A DNA stretch of 64,000 nucleotides, taken from NCBI RefSeq assembly GCF_019740315.1, contig NZ_JAHXZR010000003.1, forward strand, positions 1 to 64,000, given 5' to 3'. Below the pieces are notes generated by a model, which had not been told where the DNA came from, did no database searches, and was given only the letters and a program-made list of their open reading frames with translations. Position 1 is the first letter of the stretch. Each line of letters starts with the position of its first letter. The DNA is from Oceanobacter mangrovi (lineage in GTDB: Bacteria; Pseudomonadota; Gammaproteobacteria; Pseudomonadales; Oceanobacteraceae). Below, in pieces: positions 10,459 through 21,500 of the stretch. The translations under genes and the position numbers were made by a program.

Positions 10459-10675
10459 TTGCTGAACGACTGAAATTGTTGACATTGATACATGAGTAAG
10501 AGGTGAGGTCGCCGGGAAGCCGCTTTTGGTCAAAATTGTCCTTGGCGATTTATGGCCGCTGGTCGCCGCGTCGAGAGACGGTTTGACAATCTTCCTGTCC
10601 CTGTGCGAATTTGCCGGGCAAGTGTTCAGGTGGCTAACGGACCAGCACCGCGAACGGAGCAAATGGAGTGAACTG

Positions 10676-11467
10676 ATGAGTGAAAAATCCGAAGGTCTGG
10701 AACGCTATGTGGTTCCGGGCCTTGAACGGGGTCTGAAGCTGTTGCTGGAATTCAACCGCCACAACGCGGCCCTGACAGCACCGGAACTGGCAAAACGGAT
10801 GGAGCTGCCACGCACCACGGTTTTCCGTCTGCTGGCGACGCTGGAAATCATGGGCTTTGTGACCCGTCACGGTAACGAATACAAACTTGGCATGTCGGTG
10901 CTGCGGCTGGGCTTTGAATATCTGGCGTCGCTGGAGCTGACCGAACTGGGCCAGCCGGTGCTGAATCGTCTGAGCCAGGAAATCGGTTACAGCTGCAACC
11001 TGGTGGTACGGGACGAGCGTTCGATTGTCTACGTCGCCAAGGTCACGCCGCCAGGCATTCTGGCCAGCACGGTAACGGTCGGCACCCGCTTGCCAGCCCA
11101 CGCCACCGTACTGGGGCGTATTCTGCTGGAAGATCTGAGTCTGTCCGAACTGCGTGAGCTGTATCCGGAAAACCAGCTGGAAGGCTATTCCTCGAATACC
11201 CCGCAAACCGTCGAAAGCCTGCATGACATGGTGCAGCAGGATCTCAAACGCGGTTATGCGCTCAGTGAAGGTTTCTACGAATCCAGTATTTCCACCATAG
11301 CTGCACCGGTGCGTGATGGCACTGGCAAAATCGTTGCTGCTTTGGGCGCGACCATTCCTTCCAGCCACATCGATGACGAACAGCTGTCACCCATGGTCAG
11401 CAAGGTCAGAACCAGCGCTGAGGAACTCTCCCGTCTGTTGGGATATACCCGCGCTCGCGGTTACTAA
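10676..11467 (+). CDS. IclR-family transcriptional regulator
   Basis: A 263-residue regulator. The N-terminal winged helix-turn-helix (about residues 15-75) has ALTAPELAKRMELPRTTVFR and LATLEIMGFV. The C-terminal IclR effector domain (about 85-260) has the usual GFYESSISTIAAPVRDG and AALGATIPS motifs. The start at 10676 is preferred: GGAG lies 7-10 bases upstream and MSEKSEGLERYVVPGLERG is a normal family N-terminus, while the longer frame from 10526 has no such features. It is divergent from the porin. It is the only IclR-family gene in the window and the likely binder of the four operator copies. Homologous catabolic clusters in Pseudomonas also seem to carry an IclR gene (from memory). Confidence 0.93.
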   Translation: MSEKSEGLERYVVPGLERGLKLLLEFNRHNAALTAPELAKRMELPRTTVFRLLATLEIMGFVTRHGNEYKLGMSVLRLGFEYLASLELTELGQPVLNRLSQEIGYSCNLVVRDERSIVYVAKVTPPGILASTVTVGTRLPAHATVLGRILLEDLSLSELRELYPENQLEGYSSNTPQTVESLHDMVQQDLKRGYALSEGFYESSISTIAAPVRDGTGKIVAALGATIPSSHIDDEQLSPMVSKVRTSAEELSRLLGYTRARGY

Positions 11468-11717
11468 CGATCGTTCAGGGTCGCTTTGCCAGCGGCCCTG
11501 AAGTCGTGCACAAATCTGGTTTCAGCGGCTGGATCTGTGTCAGTCGGGTGCAGCAGAGACAAACGCCAGAGTTGTTCAAACGCTGGCTGCTGTGTTTCAT
11601 TGGTCCCGGCTGGTCTTACTGAAATTCCCTATCCTGTTGAATATAAAGACTTATTTCTTCTCTTACCGATATTGATTCGGCAGAGTCCGGGTTGATGGTG
11701 AACGATAAACGGGAAAT

Positions 11718-11733
11718 TGGCATTGGAACTGCT
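11718..11733 (+). promoter_or_regulatory. Sigma54-like promoter facing the gene-less region
   Basis: TTGGCATTGGAACTGCTT fits the -24/-12 pattern: GG at 11719-11720 and GC at 11731-11732 are 12 bases apart. Operator copy B starts two bases after the element. No protein gene of normal size lies downstream on this strand. Confidence 0.5.
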
Positions 11734-11734
11734 T

Positions 11735-11771
11735 GATTCAAAAAAGAAACGATGTTTTTTATGTGAATCAT
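11735..11771 (+). promoter_or_regulatory. Operator copy B
   Basis: Starts GATTCAAAAAAGAAACGATG and ends TTATGTGAATCAT. It is the most symmetric copy: outer arms GATTCA and TGAATC, inner arms GAAAC and GTTTT. It aligns over 37 bases with the copies at 10394, 24208 and 32151. Confidence 0.7.
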
Positions 11772-11906
11772 ATGCTTGTAGAGCGACTGTTAGGCAGCTT
11801 TTGTGTAAGCGTTTGGGCAGGTGTTTGGTCTGACACCGGGCTAACCAATCCCGCATGGCTGCCGGGATTGGTCAGTCGGTGTCGGCTGAGCCCTGACGAT
11901 CTGTGA
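11772..11906 (+). CDS. Possible 44-residue ORF or part of a small RNA
   Basis: An ATG ORF of 44 codons (starting MLVERLLGSFCVSVWAG) lies directly after operator B. It has no good ribosome-binding site and no family resemblance, and the inverted repeat at 11832-11883 lies inside it. A non-coding transcript ending at or near that hairpin is at least as likely as a protein. Confidence 0.2.
   Translation: MLVERLLGSFCVSVWAGVWSDTGLTNPAWLPGLVSRCRLSPDDL
11832..11883. repeat. Long imperfect inverted repeat
   Basis: Inner stem ACCAATCCCG (11844-11853) with CGGGATTGGT (11863-11872), extended by outer arms GACACCG (11832-11838) and CGGTGTC (11877-11883). It could terminate the transcript from the sigma54-like promoter or the convergent tonB operon, but no T run is present. 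Confidence 0.6.
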
Positions 11907-11913
11907 TTAGTGA

Positions 11914-12678
11914 TCAGCGCTCAGAGCGGGCAAACGAAATCGCAATGGCGACCTGCATGCCTTTGGGGGGACGATCAAATGGCGCACTGGCATTGGCTGC
12001 TGCCAGCGCCCGTTGATCGAGCTGGGGAAAACCACTGCTGCGGGCCAGATGCAGGCTGCCTGGTTCCAGCTGACCGTTGTCCTGCAAACGGAAACTGACC
12101 ACCGGCGTACCGGTCTGGCGATAGCGGCGGGCATCTTCGGGATACTCCAGATTGCCCTGAATCGACTGTTTCAACAGGGCCAGATAACGCTGCAGTGCCG
12201 ACTTTGAAAGTTCCGGCTGTTTCAAAGCCTGCTCCACTTGTTGCTGTTTCTGGCCTGCATCGGTGGGCTGTTGTTCCGGTTGTTGTTGGGTCGGTGCCGC
12301 CTGCGCCAGCTGTGGCTGGGTCGGTGGCACCGGTTTGGGTTCGGGTGGTTTTTGCTCGACCTTGACCGGGCTTTCGGCTTGCAATGGTGCTTCTGTTACC
12401 GGCTCGGCCTCGGCCACCACCGCTGGTGTGGCAGCGACCGGCGGCGGTGTTGGATTGGCTTCGCTGGCCTGCTGGCTGACCTCCGGCTTGGCACCCAGTT
12501 GCTGCTGTTGTTGCTGTATCAGGCTTTCCAGGCCATCCAGCTCGATCACCAGCAACTGTTTTTGCTCATCTTTGGACTCTTCAGCCTGCAGATTCAGCCA
12601 CCAGGGCATGGCGACCAGAGCGTGCAATGACAGCGAGGCCAAAGCCCCGTGCCAAAGGGTAAATGGGCGGCGACTCAT
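11914..12678 (-). CDS. tonB: TonB-type energy transducer
   Basis: A 254-residue protein with an N-terminal anchor (FTLWHGALASLSLHALVAMPWWL), a glutamine- and proline-rich periplasmic spacer (VEQKPPEPKPVPPTQPQ), and a C-terminal TonB domain from about residue 170 (YPEDARRYRQTGTPVVSFRL and RALAAANASAPFDRPP). It would carry proton-motive energy from ExbB/ExbD to an outer-membrane partner. The start at 12678 follows CAGGAGG and lies one base after the exbD stop, so the genes are translationally linked. It is the last gene of the two-partner secretion operon, which suggests a dedicated energiser rather than the general iron-uptake TonB. Confidence 0.88.
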   Translation of the reverse strand: MSRRPFTLWHGALASLSLHALVAMPWWLNLQAEESKDEQKQLLVIELDGLESLIQQQQQQLGAKPEVSQQASEANPTPPPVAATPAVVAEAEPVTEAPLQAESPVKVEQKPPEPKPVPPTQPQLAQAAPTQQQPEQQPTDAGQKQQQVEQALKQPELSKSALQRYLALLKQSIQGNLEYPEDARRYRQTGTPVVSFRLQDNGQLEPGSLHLARSSGFPQLDQRALAAANASAPFDRPPKGMQVAIAISFARSER

Positions 12679-12679
12679 C

Positions 12680-13066
12680 TCAGCCTCCTGCTTCCGTTTG
12701 AATGGCAACACGAGTGAAGCCAAGGGTTTTGAGTGCATCCATCACATCAACAAACTGCTGCAGCGCAATGCTCTTGTCGGCCCGCAGCAAAAACGGGGTC
12801 TGGCGATCCGTACCGCTGAGTGCCGCGTCCAGCTCAGGTACCTGCACCGGCAGGCTGTCCAAATACAACTGGCCGCTGGCATCCAGTTCCAGCATCCGTT
12901 GCTGTTCGCGGTCCTTGTCGGTGTTACTGGCACTGGGCAGATTGAGTGGAATCTTGCCGCTGACGATGAAACTGGAGGTCATCAGCACAATCGTCAGCAG
13001 CACCAGCATGATGTCGATGAAGGGGATCATGTTCATGCTCTCGAATGACTTGTCATCCATTGGCAA
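12680..13066 (-). CDS. exbD: ExbD/TolR-type biopolymer transport protein
   Basis: A 128-residue protein with a single N-terminal membrane helix ([21 protein letters not shown], about residues 10-32) that carries the conserved functional Asp of the family ([10 protein letters not shown]). A periplasmic domain follows ([33 protein letters not shown]). The gene overlaps the end of exbB by 14 bases. Together with ExbB and TonB it forms a proton-driven complex in the inner membrane. Confidence 0.92.
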   Translation of the reverse strand: MPMDDKSFESMNMIPFIDIMLVLLTIVLMTSSFIVSGKIPLNLPSASNTDKDREQQRMLELDASGQLYLDSLPVQVPELDAALSGTDRQTPFLLRADKSIALQQFVDVMDALKTLGFTRVAIQTEAGG

Positions 13067-13481
13067 TCTCCCATTTCAGCATCAACACCTTGGCGCGTCG
13101 CATCAGCAGGTTGTAGAGCACGACAGCGACCAGCGCCACCACCAGCCCGGCGGCAGTGGCTTTTAGCGCCAGTGCCAGTCCCACCATGATCTTGAGAGTA
13201 TCGATGTTGGCGTCCATGCCCATTCGGTAAAAGGTCAGCATGATGCCCAGTACCGTTCCCAGCAAGCCGATATAGGGGGCATTGGCGGCCACCGTGGAAA
13301 TCAGAATCAGCTTGTCAGACAAGGCCAGTTCGAGACTTTTGAGGTCGCTGAAATCGGCAATCTTCAACTGCCGATAACGAATGAGGCGTTCCAGCCCGAC
13401 AGCGACGACCAGTACGCTGAGCAGCACCAGAAACACAATCACGCCATAGTCGATCACACCTGCCAACACATCCATATTCAT
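13053..13481 (-). CDS. exbB: Short ExbB/TolQ/MotA-type proton channel protein
   Basis: A 142-residue protein with three membrane segments: [18 protein letters not shown] at the start, [18 protein letters not shown] in the middle and [20 protein letters not shown] at the end. The family motif [13 protein letters not shown] is intact. It is clearly shorter than E. coli ExbB (244 residues), like the compact ExbB type found in several other bacteria. It begins 14 bases after the tpsB stop. Confidence 0.92.
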   Translation of the reverse strand: MNMDVLAGVIDYGVIVFLVLLSVLVVAVGLERLIRYRQLKIADFSDLKSLELALSDKLILISTVAANAPYIGLLGTVLGIMLTFYRMGMDANIDTLKIMVGLALALKATAAGLVVALVAVVLYNLLMRRAKVLMLKWEIANG

Positions 13482-13495
13482 ACGCTTGCTCCGGT

Positions 13496-15178
13496 TCAGA
13501 AGGTCCAGCTTGCCTGGGCCCAGATTCGAGGGGATTTATCCTTGTCGCTTTCCGGTTGTTCAGAACCGGCTTTCCATGACGAACTGAGGTTGATCGTGAA
13601 ATCGGCATAACGCACGGCTGCAGCTACCCCCAGTGATGACAGATGACGGCTGTTATCACTGTCGTCCCAGCGATCCTTGTTGACGGTCACGGCGCCGTAG
13701 TCGAACAGGGCGCTGAGTTGCACATAGTCATTGAGGCCATAGCGCAACTCGGCGTTGGTCAGCCAGCCGAGGTCACCCTGGGCTTCGCCTTGTGGATAGG
13801 CGCGCACACCACCGCTGCCTCCGAGGCTGAATTTTTCACCGCCGCCAAGGTTGGTGTTTGCCCATTGGCCACTGAAACGGGCATACAGGCTGAAACGGTC
13901 GTCCAGTCGTTGCAGTCGCACCACGGTTGGCCGAACGGTGTTAAAACCACCGATGGCCTGGGCACCCAGCTTGTCGCTGTTCTGGTCTTCGGTGCTGAGC
14001 ATGTTGAAGCTGCCGTGGCCCCAGCTGAGCGCAAAGGCATTCATGCCGCCGCCGAACCAGGAGTCACGGTTGTTGCCTTCCAGTGTCAGGGTGTTTACCC
14101 GGTAGCGGTTTTTACTTTCTGTGCCCACCAGATCAATCATGTCATGCAGGCGGCGCCATTGACGGTCGAGCTTGACGTCGAGCCACAGATCGCGCCGGGC
14201 GATCAGTGGCTGGCGGATAAACAGCTGCCCGGAACGGGCGTTGCCATAGCTGTCGAGGTAGGAAAAGTCCTCGCCCAGCTGGTAGCGCAGCCAGGAGTAG
14301 CTGCCGCCGATACTGGTGCCCCAGCGCCCGACCGGCAGATCAACGCCGCCATAGTAGTACTGCTGGTCACCGTTACTGCCGATCAGGTTGACGTCGAAGC
14401 GTTCGCCCAGCCCCAGCAGGTTATTAACCTTCAGCATGGCCATCGCACGGTTGCTGCCGGTGAAACGGTTGCCGCCGTTATCCAGTATCAGCTTGCCTTG
14501 CAGGGTTGGTTCGGGTTGCAGGGTAACCAGCAAATCTGTCAGGCCAGTACTGTCGCCGGGGCTCAGTACTGCCTGGCTGGTGACGCCAGCGCGTTCATTG
14601 GTCAGCAATAACGCGCGTTCCAGTGCGTCGGAGCGAATGGCCTCACCCGTTTGCAGCAGGTCTAGCGGTGCCTGGCCAATACTGCGCAGGCGGGTATTGT
14701 TGGTCACCTGCAGTTTGCCCAGACGGCCTTCCAGTACCTGCATGGTCACCACTCCGTTCTCAATGGTCTGGGCGGGAATGATCACCCGGGTCAGCGGGTA
14801 CCCCTGGTCACGGTAATAATGGGTAATACGGGCGGCAGCACCTTCCAGTTCGCCGAGGCTCATCTGACTGTCGGCCAAATCGGCCAGCAATGGCTGTAAC
14901 TCGGCGTCTGAAAACACCTGGTTATCGACCAAACGAAAGCCTTTCACCAGCAGCGTGGTGCCGCCGGACGGTCGCGCTGCTGAATCGCCGCTGGCGGGCA
15001 GGGTCAGATCGAGTTCGCGTGGTGCGGGTAACTCGGCCTGGGGCTGGATTTCCCGCAATATCTGATCACCATCCGGGGCTGTCTGGGCCTGCGCCGTCAG
15101 TGACAGGGCTCCGAGTGGTAATAACAGCAGCTGCATGAGCGCGGGCAATCGACCAGAACTACAAGGTAATCGTTTCAT
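13496..15178 (-). CDS. TpsB outer-membrane transporter (ShlB/FhaC/HecB family)
   Basis: A 560-residue two-partner secretion pore. It has a signal peptide (MKRLPCSS...LTAQAQ), POTRA domains ([19 protein letters not shown] at about residues 150-170; [16 protein letters not shown]) and a 16-strand barrel with the conserved loop motif [12 protein letters not shown] near residue 465. It ends with the aromatic strand IWAQASWTF. It exports the TpsA protein through the outer membrane. The start at 15178 has GGAGGACC upstream and overlaps the preceding small gene by four bases. Gene order resembles the phosphate-regulated PdtA/PdtB locus of Pseudomonas aeruginosa, as I recall it. Confidence 0.93.
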   Translation of the reverse strand: MKRLPCSSGRLPALMQLLLLPLGALSLTAQAQTAPDGDQILREIQPQAELPAPRELDLTLPASGDSAARPSGGTTLLVKGFRLVDNQVFSDAELQPLLADLADSQMSLGELEGAAARITHYYRDQGYPLTRVIIPAQTIENGVVTMQVLEGRLGKLQVTNNTRLRSIGQAPLDLLQTGEAIRSDALERALLLTNERAGVTSQAVLSPGDSTGLTDLLVTLQPEPTLQGKLILDNGGNRFTGSNRAMAMLKVNNLLGLGERFDVNLIGSNGDQQYYYGGVDLPVGRWGTSIGGSYSWLRYQLGEDFSYLDSYGNARSGQLFIRQPLIARRDLWLDVKLDRQWRRLHDMIDLVGTESKNRYRVNTLTLEGNNRDSWFGGGMNAFALSWGHGSFNMLSTEDQNSDKLGAQAIGGFNTVRPTVVRLQRLDDRFSLYARFSGQWANTNLGGGEKFSLGGSGGVRAYPQGEAQGDLGWLTNAELRYGLNDYVQLSALFDYGAVTVNKDRWDDSDNSRHLSSLGVAAAVRYADFTINLSSSWKAGSEQPESDKDKSPRIWAQASWTF

Positions 15179-15513
15179 GGACGGTCCTCCGCCAGACACG
15201 GTGAATGGCTACAGTCAGCAGGCATGGCAATACCGCCTTGCTGTATTTCAAACAGTGGATCGGGTTCATTCTGCTGGTGGAAGGTCACCCGGTCCGTCAA
15301 GGGTTGCAGCAGCTGTTGTTGGGCTATTTCCATTTCAATTGCCTGCAGCTGGTGGGCGGCACTGAGGCCGCTCTGGTGCTGGATCTCTGACGGCTCAGGC
15401 TCAGCCACTGCGGACCCCGCCAGCAGTGTCAGAGCCGACGGCAGCAGTGCTGCCCTGAGTAGCATGAGCAGGCCAGCTGGCGGACTAATACGGCTTGGTT
15501 TCAGTATGCTCAC
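15175..15513 (-). CDS. Small exported protein between tpsA and tpsB
   Basis: A 112-residue protein with a hydrophobic N-terminal segment (AGLLMLLRAALLPSALTLLAGSAVA, about residues 13-37) that looks like a signal peptide. A short glutamine-rich mature part follows (QAIEMEIAQQQLLQPLTDRV), with two Cys near the end (ADCSHSPCLAED). It overlaps tpsA and tpsB by four bases at each end, so translation of all three is coupled. I do not recognise its family. From memory the comparable pdt locus of P. aeruginosa also has a small gene at this place, so it may be a secretion accessory factor. Confidence 0.75.
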   Translation of the reverse strand: MSILKPSRISPPAGLLMLLRAALLPSALTLLAGSAVAEPEPSEIQHQSGLSAAHQLQAIEMEIAQQQLLQPLTDRVTFHQQNEPDPLFEIQQGGIAMPADCSHSPCLAEDRP

Positions 15514-18500
15514 TGGTCTTCTCCCTGGCAGTTTTCGGTGGCTGGATCACAGTTGTCTTCGCTGAGTTGATAGATCACGCCATCAATTTCGATTTCGTGA
15601 ACATCCGCGCTGTAGCTGCCGTCGTCCTGATCACCGCTGCCTTCGCGGGCGGCAATTAATGCCAGATCGTCGCTGGAGTCGCCGTCAAAGCGGTCGGCAG
15701 TGGATTCGGTTTCAGGCAGGTCTTGCTGGCTGGCATCTGCCGCAGCGCGGGCCGCTGTGGTGGCAGAGGTAGAGGTGTTGCCGTTGTTGGTATCCGAGTC
15801 GTCAGAATTCCCATCCTCCTCATCGGTGATGCTGTCTTCCGAGTTATCAACGGCCGATTGCGGCTCAAGGAGATAGGAGACTTCGCCACTGGACGTGGAG
15901 TTGGTGTAGCTGCCTTCTTCGTCGTGACCGACCAGGCCTCCCACGGCAGCGCTGCCGTTAACATTACCACTGGCACTGGAGTCGCTGATGCTGCCGCCTG
16001 TGTTCTCGCCGACCAGGCCGCCGACCATACTGCCGCCAGTGACGTTACCGGTGGCGCTGGAGTTGCTGATGGTGCCGTCTTCGAGGGTGCCGACCAGGCC
16101 GCCGACTCCGACACTCATGTAGGTGTAATAAGGGTCATCAGTTGAATCGGCATAAACATCCCCGCTGGCACTGGAATCCGAGACACTGCCACCCGACATA
16201 TCGCCAATCAGGCCGCCAATACTGGTCTGGTAGAAATGGTCGTTTTCGACGTTGTAGGCGTAGATGTCGCCGCTGGCGGAGGCGTCAGTGATATCACTGT
16301 CGGTTGCCGCGCCGATCAGACCGCCGGTATAGCCGCCGCCATAGACATCGCCGCTGCTCCAGACGTGGCTGATCGTGGCGTTGGTCACACTGCCAAACAG
16401 GCCGCCAACATAGTAGGAAATATTTCCCGCAGTACCATCTTCCAGGTAGACGTCGTCACCGCTGATGGTGCCGGTGTTCCAGGCGTATTCCACAACCGAG
16501 TCCACCACGGTGCCATCGGAGGCGGTATAACTGATAAGTGAACCGACCAGACCGCCCACTGAGGAGTGGCTGGTAACGTCGCCAGTGTTGTAGGCATTGG
16601 TCAGGGTAAGCCCTGCCGCTTCGCCGATCAGCCCTCCGGTATGGCTTCCAGTGTTTGTAAAGTCCGCATTGGCGCTATCAGAGTAGTTTGAGGTGACCGT
16701 AGCTGAGGATGACACGTTGTTTGCGGTGCCCAGGTCGATGGCTCCGGCGATGCCCCCAACATAGCCATTTCTTTCCAGTCCACTGGTAATGGAGTTGTCG
16801 ATATTACCGATGACTGATCCGCTGACATGGATATTTTCCAGGGTGATGTTGCTGCCATATCCCAGCAGTGCACCGAGATACCGGTAACCGGCAATATCGA
16901 CAGCTTCCATGATCAGGTCGCGGAAAACCGCGTCGGTGGCCTGACCAATCAGAGCCGCGTAGTTTTCATGACCAGTATTAACCGTCAGGTTGGCAATGGT
17001 ATTGCCCAACCCGGCCAATACGCCGGTAAAGGTGGTGACGACCGCTTCGGTATAGCTGTAGGCACTGGCGTCAATATCATTGGCGATGGCGTAATAACCG
17101 CTGCCGCCAGCGTCATTGATGGCTTCAATATCGTCCATGTCGTGCAGCAGTACATAATCGTTACCGTCGATAGTGAGGCTGGCATTGGCGCCACTGAGGG
17201 TAATGCCGGCGTCGGCATAGCCTGTGGTGTCGGCGTTGTAGTCCAGATGCTCACTGTTAATGGCGTAATCGCCCTCGATAATCAATCCGGCATTGGCGCC
17301 GCTGGCGTTCAGGCGGGCATTGATGTCCAGGGTGTCTGTGCTGGCCAGTCCAAGAGTGCTATCGCTGCTCCAGCTGATGTCATCACTGATGGTGATGCCG
17401 CCGTCCATGGCATTGAGCAGCAGGTTGCGTACGGCCAGTTGGGCTGCTACTTCGTCTGCGCTGAACAGGCCGCTGTCGCCAATGCTGATGGCAGGCACAG
17501 AGACGGACCAGGTCGCCGCTGCGCTGTCGTCGATCAGCGTCAGGCTGTCGAGGTTGAGGGTTTCACCGGCGGTTTCCAGCAGACCATTGCTGATGCTGGC
17601 GCTGCCACCGAAGGTGAGGGCACCACTGACGTCGTCCAACTGGTAATCGGTCAGCCCGGTGTCATCTGTGGTCAGCGTCAGTCCGGAAGTCGCGGCCAGC
17701 ACCACACTGCCATTGGTGGCGCTGATATTGCCGGTCTGGCTGACGCCCTGGCTGCTGAGCAGCGCCACAAACCCACCATCGGCAATAACGATATCGCCTT
17801 CGCTGACGATTGAGCCGGTTTCACTGCTGCCGACGCTGAAAACGAACTGGCCGTCACCGTCCATCAGCTCGTCGTTGCTGAGACTGAGTGTGCTGGCGAC
17901 CAGGGCGGCCACGTCGACGTAGGAGCTACTGCTGAACAGCACGCCATTGGAGTTAAGAATGAATACCCGGCCATTAGACAGCAGGGTGCCGTCAATAATA
18001 CTGGCGGCATCGCCAACCACCCGGTTGAGCAGTACCGAACTGCCATCTGGCTGGGTGATGGTGACGGTTTCGCCTGCGTCAATCGAGAAGACCTGCCAGT
18101 TGATCCAGCTGCTGGATTCGGTGGTGGTGATGCTGGTGGTGTTGACATCATCGTCCAGGGTGACGCCATCACTGCTGGAGATGGCGACCCGCAAGGCTTC
18201 TGAAATAACAAAGTTGGTGTCGGCGCCTGCCAGGGTGTAGTTGGCGTTATCAATAGTCAGATTGCTGATGTCCAGCTCGTTGCTGCCTTCGTCACTCGAC
18301 AGCAGGGTGGCGCTGCCGCTGAGGTTGACAGTATCGCCTTCCAATACACCCGAGAGGCTCAACTCGTCGGCGCTGATCGTCGTGCTGGTGAGCTCGGTAT
18401 CTGTGGTGCTGCCATACACGGTTAATACCAGCGGGGTGATGCTGGCTTCCGTAGTACTGCTGTCGGAGGCCAGTACATAGTTGCCAGCACTGTCGCCAGC

Positions 18501-21500
18501 CAGGCTGATACCGCTGACGGTGACGGTCTGATCATCGCCGGCGTCGGCGCTGTCGAAGTCGGCACTGTCGTACTCCAGGCTCAGTTCACCACTGGCAAGG
18601 GCATCGGCAGCGAGACTGTCGGTGGTACTCAGAGTCACGTCGGCAGTGGTGGTGCCGTCGTAGGTCTTGTCACTGGCGCTGCTGCTGAGTTCCGAGCTGT
18701 CGACCACCCGTTGGGAGATCACCGCACTGGCGGTGTAGCTGTCGGCTGACAGCACGTAATTGGAGGCCTTGCCACCGTTTTCGCCATCGCTGACGCTGAT
18801 GTTATCTACCGTAATGGTCTGGCTGGTGACGTAACCATCGCTCCAGGCGACATCGGCGGAGTCGTATGAGGCATCGTAGCTGATGGTAAGGGTCTGGTCG
18901 CCGACCAGCCCGGTAAAGCTGCTGTTGCCGTCAAGATCCACATCCGTGGTGCCGTCGTATTCCTTGGCGGCGTAGGTGGTGTAGTTGTTGTAGCTGAGGT
19001 TGATGGTGGCCGGGGTGACGGTGAACGTACCCATGACGTTGTAGCCATCAACACTGCTCACCGTCACATCGCTGGCATTGTAGTCACCGGCATCCAGATA
19101 CCCCCAGGACAGGGCATCTTCGTCAATAGACAGCACATCGGCAGATGTGTCGCCTGCCTGCAGGCCATAAATGAGGAGACTCCCTGAGCTATAGGCATCT
19201 TCGCCGTAGTCCAGCGTTGTGTAGCTACTGAGTGAGTTGGATACATAAACCGCATTCAGAGCGGCCAGCATGGGGAAGCCGCTGCCAGCACTGCTCCAGA
19301 TATCCGAATCAAAACCGACATAGCTGGAAAGATCGGAAGCTTCTTCAGCACTCAGCTCTGTGGTGAGATCGACGTAGTCTTCAGAGCCATCGTCGTCGAC
19401 AGAGTCCACCGCCGTACCACCCTCATTATGGGTCCAGTAGCTGTTGCTGATGGTGCCTGTGTTGTAGGCAACAAAGCCATATACGGTCTTTGCAGAAGAG
19501 GCGTTACTGGTAAAGCGGGCATAACTGTTTTCAATGGTGCCGCTGTTAATGTAGGCAAAACCGGCAGCATGAGCTTTATTGCCGTCGAGCATATCGTAGG
19601 CGTAGGCATTGGTGATGGTACCGGTATTTTCGCCAACAAAACCACCGACCGTGCTTAGGCTAATGGCCATACTGCCGGTACCCGTTTCAGTGTCATGGTA
19701 TGCATACGACTGGTCGATGGTGCCGTTATTCTGGCCAACAAAGCCACCGGCAATCAGGTCAGGAAAATCCTCTTCGTCATATCTACTGGAACCGGTACTG
19801 ACCAGTAAGGTTGAATAGCTTTTACTGATCGTACCGTTGTTAACCCCGACCAGCCCGCCCAGGTAGGTCACTGTGGCCGCATCGGCAACGACGGTAGCAC
19901 TGTTGTAGCGCGTGGAGCTGTTAACAATGACACCGCTGGTTTCATTGGTGCCCACCAGGCCGCCACCGATATTGACGATGTCGAGACTTCCTGCGTAGGT
20001 ATAGCTGTTGGCCAGCAAGCCGTAGTTGATGCCGACCAGGCCACCAATGCTGGAGTTACCCTCGTCATCGGCCAGGGTATCTTTCACGCCGACTCCGCTA
20101 CCGACGTTGATAATGCTGCCGTAGTTGATATTGGCCAGTGAACCAACAGCACTGGCTGAGCCGCTGCCCTGACCATAGATATAGCCAAGGGTCAGAATCA
20201 GGTTGGAGACCAGGGCGCTGCTTTCCAGTGTGCCGAACAGGCCGCTGGCAATGCCGCTGTTGTCATAGTCGTTGCTATAACTGAAGGTATGGCCAAAGCC
20301 GTTCAAGACACCGGCAAAACTGCTAATGGTCTGGTCATCAAAGCCATCACCCAGGTCTGCGCCCAGTACGTAGTAACCGTCGCTGGCAATATCGGCCAGC
20401 TGGCTGGCGTCGGTAATCACAGTATAGCTGTTGCCGTTCATCACCACGCTGACGGTTTCGTCCAGGTTGATCTGGCCAGTAAAGCTGCTATTGCCTCCCT
20501 GTTGGGTATACAGGCCGTAGAGAACGCCGTCCTCGTCGGTGCCAGTGCCGTAATTGGCGACCAGCCCGGCGTTGTCGCTGGCGGTCATCACGGCATTGAC
20601 GTTGATGTTATGGGTGGCAGTCAGGGTCAGGGTGTTACTGCTCCAGCTGACATCGTCGGCAATGGTGATATCACCGTCGTCGCCACTGCCATCGGTCGAT
20701 TGAATGGTGACATTGCTGGTTTGCAGGGCGCTGGTCAGGGCCGCTGCGGTCATATCGCCGTCGTCACCGACGGTAAAGCCATCCGGGTCGAGTAACCAGG
20801 TGCCGGTTGCCCCGTTCGCAGCAGTGGTGTCTATGCTGATGGCACTGGCGACGCTGAGGCTGCTGGCGCTGGTTTCAATCAGACCTCCGTCGCCGGAGAT
20901 GCTGCCACCGGTGGCGGAATACTGGCCACCTACCTGGGTGTCTTGTTCGGCGTACACCACAATGGTGCCACCGTCGCCGCTGCTGCCAGCATTGGCCAGC
21001 AGGCTGCTGTCGTCGTCAATGCTGATGCTGGTGGCTTTGGTGAGGCTGCTGCTGTCAGTCAGACCGGTGGACTGGTAGTCGCTGCCCTGATAACCAGCGC
21101 CGATTTCAATGCTGCCACCGCCGGTGGTGCCTGACACATCCAGCGTGGCTGATGTGAGGCTGATGCTACTGCCGCTGATCTGGATGGTGCCGCCGCTGCT
21201 GGCTTGTTCGCCGTCTGCTGAAGAATAGGCTGCTGAGGTATCAAGAGTACCGGACACCTCAACAGCACCATCACCGCCGCTGAGCACTATGGTGCCGTTG
21301 TGGTCTTCCAGGCTGGCGGCCTGAATGATGCCGTCGTTATTCACCACTGTCTGTAACAGGCTGTCGGCGGCGCTGGCGGTCAGAATGACCTGGCCGCCAT
21401 CGGCCTGAATCAGCTGGTGGTTGGCAACCAGAGCGCCGAGGGTGGCTTCGTCAATCGCCACAGAAAGCAGACCATCACCAGCGAAATCCAGCGTAATGAC

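Larger units (their letters stand above)
11468..11913. other. 446-bp region without an annotated gene, holding a promoter, operator and hairpin
   Basis: Between the IclR gene and the convergent end of tonB. It holds a sigma54-like promoter (11718-11733), operator copy B (11735-11771), a possible 44-codon ORF (11772-11906) and a long imperfect inverted repeat (11832-11883). The first 200 bases show nothing recognisable. Confidence 0.6.

Noticed and set aside
15800..21000. CRISPR or tandem DNA repeat array
   Set aside because: The repetitive look comes from degenerate protein-level GLUG and beta-helix repeats in tpsA; spacing and sequence vary and a single long frame runs through.
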